A stretch of DNA of 64,000 nucleotides, taken from NCBI GenBank assembly GCA_963170055.1, contig CAUJGJ010000185.1, positions 4,585,275 to 4,649,274 on the forward strand, in the 5' to 3' direction. The notes below the pieces were generated by a model. That model did no database searches and had not been told where the DNA came from. It saw nothing but the letters and a program-made list of their open reading frames with translations. Of the stretch, positions 15,501 through 29,478 are shown one piece after another. The position numbers were made by a program, and so were the translations under genes. Position 1 is the first letter of the stretch. The number at the start of each line of letters is the position of its first letter. The stretch is from Halisarca cf. caerulea. Taxonomy: Eukaryota; Porifera; Demospongiae; Chondrillida; Halisarcidae.

Positions 15501-17137
15501 GTGGACACACGTGAGGTTTTTGAAGAGCTGTGGGCGTATTTGTGTAGTGTTGGATATGGTGGTTCTAAGACCAAAATTTGGCACTAGCACCATGCACATT
15601 CCCAGTGGACTCGCATGAAGTTTTTGAAGTGCTGTGGACGTATTTGTGTACTATTGGATATACTGGTGCTAATACAAATATTTGGCACTAGCACCACGCA
15701 CATTCAAAGTGGACACACAGGAAGTTTCTGAAGTACTGTGGACGTATTTGTGTACTGTTGGATATGGTGGTTCTAAGACTAATATTTGGTACTAGCACCA
15801 CGCACATTCCCACACATGAAGTTTCTGAAGTGTTGCGGGCATATCTGTGTAGTGTTAAATATGCTGGTGTTAAGACCAATATTTGGCATTAGCACCACGC
15901 ACATTCCCAGTGGAAGCACATTAAGTTTCTGTAGTGCTGTGGGCATATTTGTGTAGTATTGGGTATGGTGGTTCTAAGACCAATATTTGTCACTAGTACC
16001 ATGCACATTCCCAGTGGACACACATTAAGTTTCTGAAGTGCTGTGGGCGTATTTGTGTAGTGTTGGATATGCTGGTGCTAATACAAATATTTGGCAATAG
16101 CACCACGCACATTCCCAGTGGACACATGAAGTTTCTGAAGTGCTGCATGTGGGCGTATTTGTGTACTGTTGGATATAGTGGTTCTAAGACCAATATTTGG
16201 CACTAACACCACGCACATTCCCAGTGGACACATGACGTTTCTGAAGTGCTGTGGGCGTATTTGTGTAGTGTTGGATATGCTGGTGCTAATATCAATATCT
16301 GGCACTACCACCACGTACATTTCCAGTGGACACACATGAGGTTTTTGAAGAGCTGTGGGCGTATTTGTATACTGTTGGATATGGTGGTTTTAAGACCAAA
16401 ATTTGGCACTAGCACCATGCACATTCCCAGTGGACACGCATGAAGTTTCTGTAGTGCTGTGGGCGTATTTGTGTACTATTGGATATGCTGGTGCTAATAC
16501 CAATAGTTGGCACTAGCACCACGCACATTCAAAGTGGACACACAGGAAGTTTCTGAAGTACTGTGGGCGTATTTGTGTAGTGTTGGATACGCTGGTGCTA
16601 ATACCAATATTTGGCACTAGCACGAGCACCACGCACATTCAAAGTGGACACACATGAAGTTTCTGTAGTGCTGTGGACGTATTTGTGTACTGTTGGATAT
16701 GGTGGTTCTAAGACTAATATTTGGTACTAGCACCACGCACATTCCCACACATGAAGTTTCTGAAGTGTTGCGGGCATATCTGTGTAGTGTTAAATATGCT
16801 GGTGTTAAGACCAATATTTGGCATTAGCACCACGCACATTCCCAGTGGAAGCACATTAAGTTTCTGTAGGGCTGTGGGCATATTTGTGTAGTATTGGGTA
16901 TGGTGGTTCTAAGACCAATATTTGTCACTAGTACCATGCACATTCCCAGTGGACACACATTAAGTTTCTGAAGTGCTGTGGGCGTATTTGTGTAGTGTTG
17001 GATATGCTGGTGCTAATACAAATATTTGGCAATAGCACCACGCACATTCCCAGTGGACACATGAAGTTTCTGAAGTGCTGCATGTGGGCGTATTTGTGTA
17101 CTGTTGGATATAGTGGTTCTAAGACCAATATTTGGCA

Positions 17138-19495
17138 CTAACACCACGCACATTCCCAGTGGACACATGACGTTTCTGAAGTGCTGTGGGCGTATTTGTG
17201 TAGTGTTGGATATGCTGGTGCTAATATCAATATCTGGCAACACCACCACGTACATTTCCAGTGGACACACATGAGGTTTTTGAAGAGCTGTGGGCGTATT
17301 TGTATACTGTTGGATATGGTGGTTTTAAGACCAAAATTTGGCACTAGCACCATGCACATTCCCAGTGGACACGCATGAAGTTTCTGTAGTGCTGTGGGCG
17401 TATTTGTGTACTATTGGATATGCTGGTGCTAATACCAATAGTTGGCACTAGCACCACGCACATTCAAAGTGGACACACAGGAAGTTTCTTAAGTACTGTG
17501 AGCGTATTTGTGTAGTGTTGGATACGCTGGTGCTAATACAAATATTTGGCACTAGCACCACGCACATTCAGAGTGGACACACATGAAGTTTCTGAAGTGC
17601 TGTGGGCGTATTTGTGTAGTGTTGGATATGCTGGTGCTAATACCAATATTTGGCACTAGCACCACGCACATTCAAAGTGGACACACATGAAGTTTCTGAA
17701 GTACTGTGGACGTATTTGTGTACTGTTGGATATGGTGGTTCTAAGACTAATATTTGGTACTAGCACCACGCACATTCCCACACATGAAGTTTCTTAAGTG
17801 TTGTGGGCGTATCTGTGTAGTGTTGGATATGGTGTTTCTAAGACCAATATTTGGTACTAGCACCACGCACATTGTCAATGGATACACATGAAGTTGGTGA
17901 AGTGCTGTGGGCGTATTTGTGTAGTGTTGGATATGCTGGTGCTAATATCAATATCTGGCACTACCAACACGTACATTTCCAGTGGACACACGTGAGGTTT
18001 TTGAAGAGCTGTGGGCGTATTTGTGTAGTGTTGGATATGGTGGTTCTAAGACCAAAATTTGGTACTAGCACCATGCACAATCCCAGTGGACTCGCATGAA
18101 GTTTTTGAAGTGCTGTGGACGTATTTGTGTACTATTGGATATACTGGTGCTAATACAAATATTTGGCACTAGCACCACGCACATTCAAAGTGGACACACA
18201 GGAAGTTTCTGAAGTACTGTGGACGTATTTGTGCACTGTTGGATATGGTGGTTCTAAGACTAATATTTGGCACTAACACCACGCACATTCCCAGTGGACA
18301 CATGACGTTTCTGAAGTGCTGTGGGCGTATTTGTGTAGTGTTGGATATGCTGGTGCTAATATCAATATCTGGCAACACCACCACGTACATTTCCAGTGGA
18401 CACACATGAGGTTTTTGAAGAGCTGTGGGCGTATTTGTATACTGTTGGATATGGTGGTTTTAAGACCAAAATTTGGCACTAGCACCATGCACATTCCCAG
18501 TGGACACGCATGAAGTTTCTGTAGTGCTGTGGGCGTATTTGTGTACTATTGGATATGCTGGTGCTAATACCAATAGTTGGCACTAGCACCACGCACATTC
18601 AAAGTGGACACACAGGAAGTTTCTTAAGTACTGTGAGCGTATTTGTGTAGTGTTGGATACGCTGGTGCTAATACAAATATTTGGCACTAGCACCACGCAC
18701 ATTCAGAGTGGACACACATGAAGTTTCTGAAGTGCTGTGGGCGTATTTGTGTAGTGTTGGATATGCTGGTGCTAATACCAATATTTGGCACTAGCACCAC
18801 GCACATTCAAAGTGGACACACATGAAGTTTCTGAAGTACTGTGGACGTATTTGTGTACTGTTGGATATGGTGGTTCTAAGACTAATATTTGGTACTAGCA
18901 CCACGCACATTCCCACACATGAAGTTTCTTAAGTGTTGTGGGCGTATCTGTGTAGTGTTGGATATGGTGTTTCTAAGACCAATATTTGGTACTAGCACCA
19001 CGCACATTGTCAATGGATACACATGAAGTTGGTGAAGTGCTGTGGGCGTATTTGTGTAGTGTTGGATATGCTGGTGCTAATATCAATATCTGGCACTACC
19101 AACACGTACATTTCCAGTGGACACACGTGAGGTTTTTGAAGAGCTGTGGGCGTATTTGTGTAGTGTTGGATATGGTGGTTCTAAGACCAAAATTTGGTAC
19201 TAGCACCATGCACAATCCCAGTGGACTCGCATGAAGTTTTTGAAGTGCTGTGGACGTATTTGTGTACTATTGGATATACTGGTGCTAATACAAATATTTG
19301 GCACTAGCACCACGCACATTCAAAGTGGACACACAGGAAGTTTCTGAAGTACTGTGGACGTATTTGTGCACTGTTGGATATGGTGGTTCTAAGACTAATA
19401 TTTGGTACTAGCACCACGCACATTCCCACACATGAAGTTTCTGAAGTGTTGCGGGCATATCTGTGTAGTGTTAAATATGCTGGTGTTAAGACCAA
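17138..19495. repeat. 1,135-bp tandem higher-order repeat
   Basis: Two adjacent copies with a constant 1,135-bp offset: landmarks at 17,138, 17,181 and 17,851 map to 18,273, 18,316 and 18,986. Private variants (GGCAACACCACC, CCAACACG, GTTGGTGAAG, ATGCACAATCCC) are shared by both copies. The duplication is therefore younger than those variants. Confidence 0.88.
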
Positions 19496-22400
19496 TATTT
19501 GGCATTAGCACCACGCACATTCCCAGTGGAAGCACATTAAGTTTCTGTAGTGCTGTGGGCATATTTGTGTAGTATTGGGTATGGTGGTTCTAAGACCAAT
19601 ATTTGTCACTAGTACCATGCACATTCCCAGTGGACACACATTAAGTTTCTGAAGTGCTGTGGGCGTATTTGTGTAGTGTTGGATATGCTGGTGCTAATAC
19701 AAATATTTGGCAATAGCACCACGCACATTCCCAGTGGACACATGAAGTTTCTGAAGTGCTGCATGTGGGCGTATTTGTGTACTGTTCGATATAGTGGTTC
19801 TAAGACCAATATTTGGCACTAACACCACGCACATTCCCAGTGGACACATGACGTTTCTGAAGTGCTGTGGGCGTATTTGTGTAGTGTTGGATATGCTGGT
19901 GCTAATATCAATATCTGGCACTACCACCACGTACATTTCCAGTGGACACACATGAGGTTTTTGAAGAGCTGTGGGCGTATTTGTATACTGTTGGATATGG
20001 TGGTTTTAAGACCAAAATTTGGCACTAGCACCATGCACATTCCCAGTGGACACGCATGAAGTTTCTGTAGTGCTGTGGGCGTATTTGTGTACTATTGGAT
20101 ATGCTGGTGCTAATACCAATAGTTGGCACTAGCACCACGCACATTCAAAGTGGACACACAGGAAGTTTCTTAAGTACTGTGAGCGTATTTGTGTAGTGTT
20201 GGATACGCTGGTGCTAATACTAATATTTGGCACTAGCACGAGCACCACGCACATTCAAAGTAGACACACATGAAGTTTCTGTAGTGCTGTGGACGTATTT
20301 GTGTACTGTTGGATATGGTGGTTCTAAGACTAATATTTGGTACTAGCACCACGCACATTCAAAGTGGACACACAGGAAGTTTCTGAAGTACTGTGGACGT
20401 ATTTGTGTACTGTTGGATATGGTGGTTTTAAGACCAAAATTTGGAACTAGCACCATGCACATTCCCAGTGGACACGCATGAAGTTTCTGTAGTGCTGTGG
20501 GCGTATTTGTGTACTATTGGATATGCTGGTGCTAATACCAATAGTTGGCACTAGCACCACGCACATTCAAAGTGGACACACAGGAAGTTTCTGAAGTACT
20601 GTGGGCGTATTTGTGTAGTGTTGGATACGCTGGTGCTAATACCAATATTTGGCACTAGCACGAGCACCACGCACATTCAAAGTGGACACACATGAAGTTT
20701 CTGTAGTGCTGTGGACGTATTTGTGTACTGTTGGATATGGTGGTTCTAAGACTAATATTTGGTACTAGCACCACGCACATTCCCACACATGAAGTTTCTG
20801 AAGTGTTGCGGGCATATCTGTGTAGTGTTAAATATGCTGGTGTTAAGACCAATATTTGGCATTAGCACCACGCACATTCCCAGTGGAAGCACATTAAGTT
20901 TCTGTAGTGCTGTGGGCATATTTGTGTAGTGTTGGATATGGTGGTTCTAACACCAAAATTTGGCACTAGCACCATGCACATTCCCAGTGGACACGCATGA
21001 AGTTTCTGAAGTGCTCTGGGCGTATTTGTGTAGTGTTGGATATGCTGGTGCTAATACAAATATTTGGCACTAGCACCACGCACATTCAGAGTGGACACAC
21101 ATGAAGTTTCTGAAGTGCTGTGGGCGTATTTGTGTAGTGTTGGATATGCTGGTGCTAATACCAATATTTGGCACTAGCACCACGCACATTCAAAGTGGAC
21201 ACACATGAAGTTTCTGAAGTACTGTGGACGTATTTGTGTACTGTTTGATATGGTGGTTCTAAGACTAATATTTGGTACTAGCACCACGCACATTGTCAAT
21301 GGATACACATGAAGTTGCTGAAGTGCTGTGGGCGTATTTGTGTAGTGTTGGATATGCTGGTGCTAATATCAATATCTGGCACTACCACCACGTACATTTC
21401 CAGTGGACACACGTGAGGTTTTTGAAGAGCTGTGGGCGTATTTGTGTAGTGTTGGATATGGTGGTTCTAAGACCAAAATTTGGCACTAGCACCATGCACA
21501 TTCCCAGTGGACTCGCATGAAGTTTTTGAAGTGCTGTGGACGTATTTGTGTACTATTGGATATACTGGTGCTAATACAAATATTTGGCACTAGCACCACG
21601 CACATTCCCAGTGGACACGCATGAAGTTTCTGTAGTGCTGTGGGCGTATTTGTGTACTATTGGATATGCTGGTGCTAATACCAATAGTTGGCACTAGCAC
21701 CACGCACATTCAAAGTGGACACACAGGAAGTTTCTGAAGTACTGTGGGCGTATTTGTGTAGTGTTGGATACGCTGGTGCTAATACCAATATTTGGCACTA
21801 GCACGAGCACCACGCACATTCAAAGTGGACACACATGAAGTTTCTGTAGTTCTGTGGACGTATTTGTGTACTGTTGGATATGGTGGTTCTAAGACTAATA
21901 TTTGGTACTAGCACCACGCACATTCCCACACATGAAGTTTCTGAAGTGTTGCGGGCATATCTGTGTAGTGTTAAATATGCTGGTGTTAAGACCAATATTT
22001 GGCATTAGCACCACGCACATTCCCAGTGGAAGCACATTAAGTTTCTGTAGTGCTGTGGGCATATTTGTGTAGTGTTGGATATGGTGGTTCTAAGACCAAT
22101 ATTTGTCACTAGCACCACGCACATTCCCAGTGGACACACATGAAGTTTCTGAAGTGCTGTGGGCGTATTTGTGTAGTGTTGGATATGCTGGTGCTAATAT
22201 CAATATCTGGCACTACCACCACGTACATTTCCAGTGGACACATGAGGTTTTTGAAGAGCTGTGGGCGTATTTGTGTAGTGTTGGATATGGTGGTTCTAAG
22301 ACCAATATTTGGTACTAGCACCACGCACATTGTCAATGGATACACATGAAGATTCTGTAGTGCTGTGGGCGTATTTTTGTAGGGTTGAATATGCTGGTGA

Positions 22401-22724
22401 TTAGACCAATATTTGGTACTAGCAACACGCACATTCCCAGTGGACACACATGAAGTTTCTGAAGTGTTGTGGGTGAATCTGTGTATTGTTAAATATGCTA
22501 GTGTTAAGACCAATATTTCGCAATAGCACCACGCACATTCCCAGTGGACACAAATGAAGTTTCTAAAATGCTGTGGGCATATTTGTGTAGTGTTTGATAT
22601 GGTGGTTCTAAAACCAATATTTGGCACTAGCACCACGCACATACCCAGTGGACACACATGAGGTTTCTGAAGAGCTGTGGGCGTGTTTGTGTAGAATTGG
22701 ATATGGTGGTTGTAAGACCAATAT

Positions 22725-25700
22725 TTGGTACTAGCACCACGCACATTGTCAATGGATACACATGAAGTTGCTGAAGTGCTGTGGGCGTATTTGTGTAGTG
22801 TTGGATATGCTGGTGCTAATATCAATATCTGGCACTACCACCACGTACATTTCCAGTGGACACACGTGAGGTTTTTGAAGAGCTGTGGGCGTATTTGTGT
22901 AGTGTTGGATATGGTGGTTCTAAGACCAAAATTTGGCACTAGCACCATGCACATTCCCAGTGGACTCGCATGAAGTTTTTGAAGTGCTGTGGACGTATTT
23001 GTGTACTATTGGATATACTGGTGCTAATACAAATATTTGGCACTAGCACCACGCACATTCCCAGTGGACACGCATGAAGTTTCTGTAGTGCTGTGGGCGT
23101 ATTTGTGTACTATTGGATATGCTGGTGCTAATACCAATAGTTGGCACTAGCACCACGCACATTCAAAGTGGACACACAGGAAGTTTCTGAAGTACTGTGG
23201 GCGTATTTGTGTAGTGTTGGATACGCTGGTGCTAATACCAATATTTGGCATTAGCACGAGCACCACGCACATTCAAAGTGGACACACATGAAGTTTCTGT
23301 AGTGCTGTGGACGTATTTGTGTAGTGTTGGATATGGTGGTTCTAAGACTAATATTTGGTACTAGCACCACGCACATTCCCACACATGAAGTTTCTGAAGT
23401 GTTGCGGGCATATCTGTGTAGTGTTAAATATGCTGGTGTTAAGACCAATATTTGGCATTAGCACCACGCACATTCCCAGTGGAAGCACATTAAGTTTCTG
23501 TAGTGCTGTGGGCATATTTGTGTAGTGTTGGATATGGTGGTTCTAACACCAAAATTTGGCACTAGCACCATGCACATTCCCAGTGGACACGCATGAAGTT
23601 TCTGAAGTGCTCTGGGCGTATTTGTGTAGTGTTGGATATGCTGGTGCTAATACAAATATTTGGCACTAGCACCACGCACATTCAGAGTGGACACACATGA
23701 AGTTTCTGAAGTGCTGTGGGCGTATTTGTGTAGTGTTGGATATGCTGGTGCTAATACCAATATTTGGCACTAGCACCACGCACATTCAAAGTGGACACAC
23801 ATGAAGTTTCTGAAGTACTGTGGACGTATTTGTGTACTGTTTGATATGGTGGTTCTAAGACTAATATTTGGTACTAGCACCACGCACATTCCCACACATG
23901 AAGTTTTTTAAGTGTTGTGGGCGTATCTGTGTAGTGTTGGATATGGTGTTTCTAAGACCAATATTTGGTACTAGCACCACGCACATTGTCAATGGATACA
24001 CATGAAGTTGCTGAAGTGCTGTGGGCGTATTTGTGTAGTGTTGGATATGCTGGTGCTAATATCAATATCTGGCACTACCACCACGTACATTTCCAGTGGA
24101 CACACGTGAGGTTTTTGAAGAGCTGTGGGCGTATTTGTGTAGTGTTGGATATGGTGGTTCTAAGACCAAAATTTGGCACTAGCACCATGCACATTCCCAG
24201 TGGACTCGCATGAAGTTTTTGAAGTGCTGTGGACGTATTTGTGTACTATTGGATATACTGGTGCTAATACAAATATTTGGCACTAGCACCACGCACATTC
24301 CCAGTGGACACGCATGAAGTTTCTGTAGTGCTGTGGGCGTATTTGTGTACTATTGGATATGCTGGTGCTAATACCAATAGTTGGCACTAGCACCACGCAC
24401 ATTCAAAGTGGACACACAGGAAGTTTCTGAAGTACTGTGGGCGTATTTGTGTAGTGTTGGATACGCTGGTGCTAATACCAATATTTGGCACTAGCACGAG
24501 CACCACGCACATTCAAAGTGGACACACATGAAGTTTCTGTAGTTCTGTGGACGTATTTGTGTACTGTTGGATATGGTGGTTCTAAGACTAATATTTGGTA
24601 CTAGCACCACGCACATTCCCACACATGAAGTTTCTGAAGTGTTGCGGGCATATCTGTGTAGTGTTAAATATGCTGGTGTTAAGACCAATATTTGGCATTA
24701 GCACCACGCACATTCCCAGTGGAAGCACATTAAGTTTCTGTAGTGCTGTGGGCATATTTGTGTAGTGTTGGATATGGTGGTTCTAAGACCAATATTTGTC
24801 ACTAGCACCACGCACATTCCCAGTGGACACACATGAAGTTTCTGAAGTGCTGTGGGCGTATTTGTGTAGTGTTGGATATGCTGGTGCTAATATCAATATC
24901 TGGCACTACCACCACGTACATTGTCAATGGATACACATGAAGATTCTGTAGTGCTGTGGGCGTATTTTTGTAGGGTTGAATATGCTGGTGATTAGACCAA
25001 TATTTGGTACTAGCAACACGCACATTCCCAGTGGACACACATGAAGTTTCTGAAGTGTTGTGGGTGAATCTGTGTATTGTTAAATATGCTAGTGTTAAGA
25101 CCAATATTTCGCAATAGCACCACGCACATTCCCAGTGGACACAAATGAAGTTTCTAAAATGCTGTGGGCATATTTGTGTAGTGTTTGATATGGTGGTTCT
25201 AAAACCAATATTTGGCACTAGCACCACGCACATACCCAGTGGACACACATGAGGTTTCTGAAGAGCTGTGGGCGTGTTTGTGTAGAATTGGATATGGTGG
25301 TTGTAAGACCAATATTTGGTACTAGCACCACGCACATTGTCAATGGATACACATGAAGTTGCTGAAGTGCTGTGGGCGTATTTGTGTAGTGTTGGATATG
25401 CTGGTGCTAATATCAATATCTGGCACTACCACCACGTACATTTCCAGTGGACACACGTGAGGTTTTTGAAGAGCTGTGGGCGTATTTGTGTAGTGTTGGA
25501 TATGGTGGTTCTAAGACCAAAATTTGGCACTAGCACCATGCACATTCCCAGTGGACTCGCATGAAGTTTTTGAAGTGCTGTGGACGTATTTGTGTACTAT
25601 TGGATATACTGGTGCTAATACAAATATTTGGCACTAGCACCACGCACATTCCCAGTGGACACGCATGAAGTTTCTGTAGTGCTGTGGGCGTATTTGTGTA

Positions 25701-26039
25701 CTATTGGATATGCTGGTGCTAATACCAATAGTTGGCACTAGCACCACGCACATTCAAAGTGGACACACAGGAAGTTTCTGAAGTACTGTGGGCGTATTTG
25801 TGTAGTGTTGGATACGCTGGTGCTAATACCAATATTTGGCACTAGCACGAGCACCACGCACATTCAAAGTGGACACACATGAAGTTTCTGTAGTTCTGTG
25901 GACGTATTTGTGTACTGTTGGATATGGTGGTTCTAAGACTAATATTTGGTACTAGCACCACGCACATTCCCACACATGAAGTTTCTGAAGTGTTGCGGGC
26001 ATATCTGTATAGTGTTAAATATGCTGGTGTTAAGACCAA
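22725..26039. repeat. 1,240/1,351-bp higher-order repeat, three copies
   Basis: Equivalent landmarks lie at 22,725, 23,965 and 25,316, and again at 23,251, 24,491 and 25,842, giving spacings of 1,240 and 1,351 bp. The unequal spacing is close to one monomer (111 bp), consistent with unequal exchange that gained or lost a monomer. Confidence 0.82.
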
Positions 26040-29000
26040 TATTTGGCATTAGCACCACGCACATTCCCAGTGGAAGCACATTAAGTTTCTGTAGTGCTGT
26101 GGGCATATTTGTGTAGTGTTGGATATGGTGGTTCTAAGACCAATATTTGTCACTAGCACCACGCACATTCCCAGTGGACACACATGAAGTTTCTGAAGTG
26201 CTGTGGGCGTATTTGTGTAGTGTTGGATATGCTGGTGCTAATATCAATATCTGGCACTACCACCACGTACATTTCCAGTGGACACATGAGGTTTTTGAAG
26301 AGCTGTGGGCGTATTTGTGTAGTGTTGGATATGGTGGTTCTAAGACCAATATTTGGCACTAGCACCATGCACATTCCCAGTGAACTCGCATGCTGTTTTT
26401 GAAGTGCTGTGGGCGTATTTGTGTACTATTGGATATACTGGTGCTAATACAAATATTTAGCACTAGCACCACGCACATTGTCATTGGATACACATGAAGT
26501 TTCTGAAGTACTGTGGACGTATTTGTGTAGTGTTGGATATAGTGGTTCTAAGACCAATATTTGTCACTAGCACCACACACATTCCCAGTGGAAGCACATT
26601 AAGTTTCTGTAGTGCTGTGGGCATATTTGTGTAGTGTTGGATATGGTGGTTCTAAGACCAATATTTGTCACTAGCACCACGCACATTCCCAGTGGACACA
26701 TGAAGTTTCTGTAGTGCTGTGGGCGTATTTGTGTAGTGTTGGATATGGTGTTTCTAAGACCAATATTTGGCACTAGCACCACGCACATTCCTAGTGGACG
26801 CGCATGAAGTTTCTGAAGTGCTGTTGGCGTATTTGTGTAGTGTTGGATATGGTGTTTCTAAGACCAATATTTGGAACTAGCACAACGCACACTGTCAGTG
26901 GATACACATAACGTTTCTGAAGTGCTGTGGGCGTATTTGTGCACTATTTGATATGTTGGTGCTAATGCCAATATTTGGCACAAGCACCAAGCACATTCCC
27001 AGTGGACACACATGAAGTTTCTGAAGTGCTGTGGGCGTATTTGTGTAGTGTTGGATCTGTTGTTTCTAAGACCAATATTTGGTACTAGCACCACGTACAT
27101 TTCCAGTGGACACACATGAGGTTTCTGAAGAGCTGTGGGCGTATTTGTGTAGTGTTGGATATGGTGGTTCTAAGACCAATATTTGGTACTAGCACCACGC
27201 ACATTCCCAGTGGACACACATGAAGTTTCTGAAGTGCTGTGGGCGTATTTGTGTAGTGTTGCATCTGTTGTTTCTAAGACCAATATTTGGTACTAGCACC
27301 ACGTACATTTCCAGTGGACACACATGAGGTTTTTGAAGAGCTGTGGGCGTATTTGTGTAGTGTTGGATATGGTGGTTCTAACACCAAAATTTGGCACTAG
27401 CACCATGCACATTCCCAGTGGACACGCATGAAGTTTCTGAAGTGCTATGGGCGTATTTGTGTAGTGTTGGATATGCTGGTGCTAATACCAATATTTGGCA
27501 CTAGCATCACGCACATTCAAAGTGGACACACATGAAGTTTCTGAAGTACTGTGGACGTATTTGTGTACTGTTGGATATGGTGGTTCTAAGACTAATATTT
27601 GGTACAGGCACCACGCATATTCCCACACATGAAGTTTTTGAAGTGTTGTGGGCGTATCTGTGTAGTGTTGGATATGGTGTTTCTAAGACCAAAATTTGGC
27701 ACTAGCACCACGCACATTCCCAGTGGACGCGCATGACGTTTCTGAAGTGCTGTGGGCGTATTTGTGTAGTGTTGGATATGGTGTTTCTAAAACCAATATT
27801 TGGAACTAGCACCACGCACATTGTCAGTGGATACACATGACGTTTCTGAAGTGCTGTGGGCGTATTTATGTACTATTGGATATGTTGGTGCTAATGCCAA
27901 TATTTGGCACAAGCACCACGCACATTCCCAGTGGACACACATGAAGTTTCTAAAGTGCTGTGGGCGTATTTGTGTAGTGTTGGATATGGTGGTTCTAAGA
28001 CCAATATTTGGTACTAGCACCACGCACATTGTCAATGGATACACATGAAGATTCTGAAGTGCTGTGGGCGTATTTGTGTAGGGTTGAATATGCTGGTGAT
28101 TAGACCAATATTTGGTACTAGCACCACGCACATTCCCAGTGGACACACATGAAGTTTATGAAATATTGTGGGCGTATTTGTGTAGTGTTGGATATGGTGT
28201 TTCTAACACCAATATTTATAACTAGCACCACGCACATTGTCAGTGGATACACATGACGTTTCTGAAGTGCTGTGGGCGTATTTGTGTACTATTGGATATG
28301 TTGGTGCTAATGCCAATATTTGGCACTAACACCACGCACATTCCCAGTGGACACACATGAAATTTCTGAAGTGCTGTGGGCGTATTTGTGTAGTGTTGGA
28401 TCTGTTGTTTCTAAGACCAATATTTGGTACTAGCACCACGTACATTTCCAGTGGACACACATGAGGTTTCTGAAGAGCTGTGGGCGTATTTATGTAGTTT
28501 TGGTTATGGTGGTTCTAACACCAAAATTTGGTACTAGCACCACGCACATTCCCACACATGAAGTTTCTGAAGTGTTGCGGGCATATCTGTGTAGTGTTAA
28601 ATATGCTGGTGTTAAGACCAATATTTGGCATTAGCACCACGCACATTCCCAGTGGAAGCACATTAAGTTTCTGTAGTGCTGTGGGCATATTTGTGTAGTG
28701 TTGGATATGCAGGTGCTAATATCAATATCTGGCACTACCACCACGTACATTTCCAGTGGACACACGTGAGGTTTTTGAAGAGCTGTGGGCGTATTTGTGT
28801 AGTGTTGGATATGGTGGTTCTAAGTCCAATATTTGGTACTAGCACCACGCACATTGTCAATGGATACACATGAAGATTCTGAAGTGCTGTGGGCGTATTT
28901 GTGTAGGGTTGAATATGCTGGTGATTAGACCAATATTTGGTAATAGAAACACGCACATTCCCAGTGGACACACATGAAGTTTCTGAAGTGTTGTGGGTGA

Positions 29001-29478
29001 ATCTGTGTATTGTTAAATATGCTAGTGTTTAGACCAATATTTCGCAATAGCACCACGCACATTCCCAGTGGACACAAATGAAGTTTCTAAAATGCTGTGG
29101 GCATATTTGTGTAGTGTTTGATATGGTGGTTCTAAAACCAATATTTGGCACTAGAACAACGCACATACCCAGTGGACACACATGAGGTTTCTGAAGAGCT
29201 GTGGGCGTGTTTGTGTAGAGTTGGATATGGTGGTTCTAAGTCCAATATTTGGTACTAGCACCACGCACATTGTCAATGGATACACATGAAGTTTCTGAAG
29301 TGCTGTGGGCGTATTTGTGTAGTGTTGGATATGCTGGTGCTAATATCAATATCTGGCACTACCACCACGTACATTTCCAGTGGACACATGAGGTTTTTGA
29401 AGAGCTGTGGGCGTATTTGTGTAGTGTTGGATATGGTGGTTCTAAGACCAATATTTGGTACTAGCACCACGCACATTG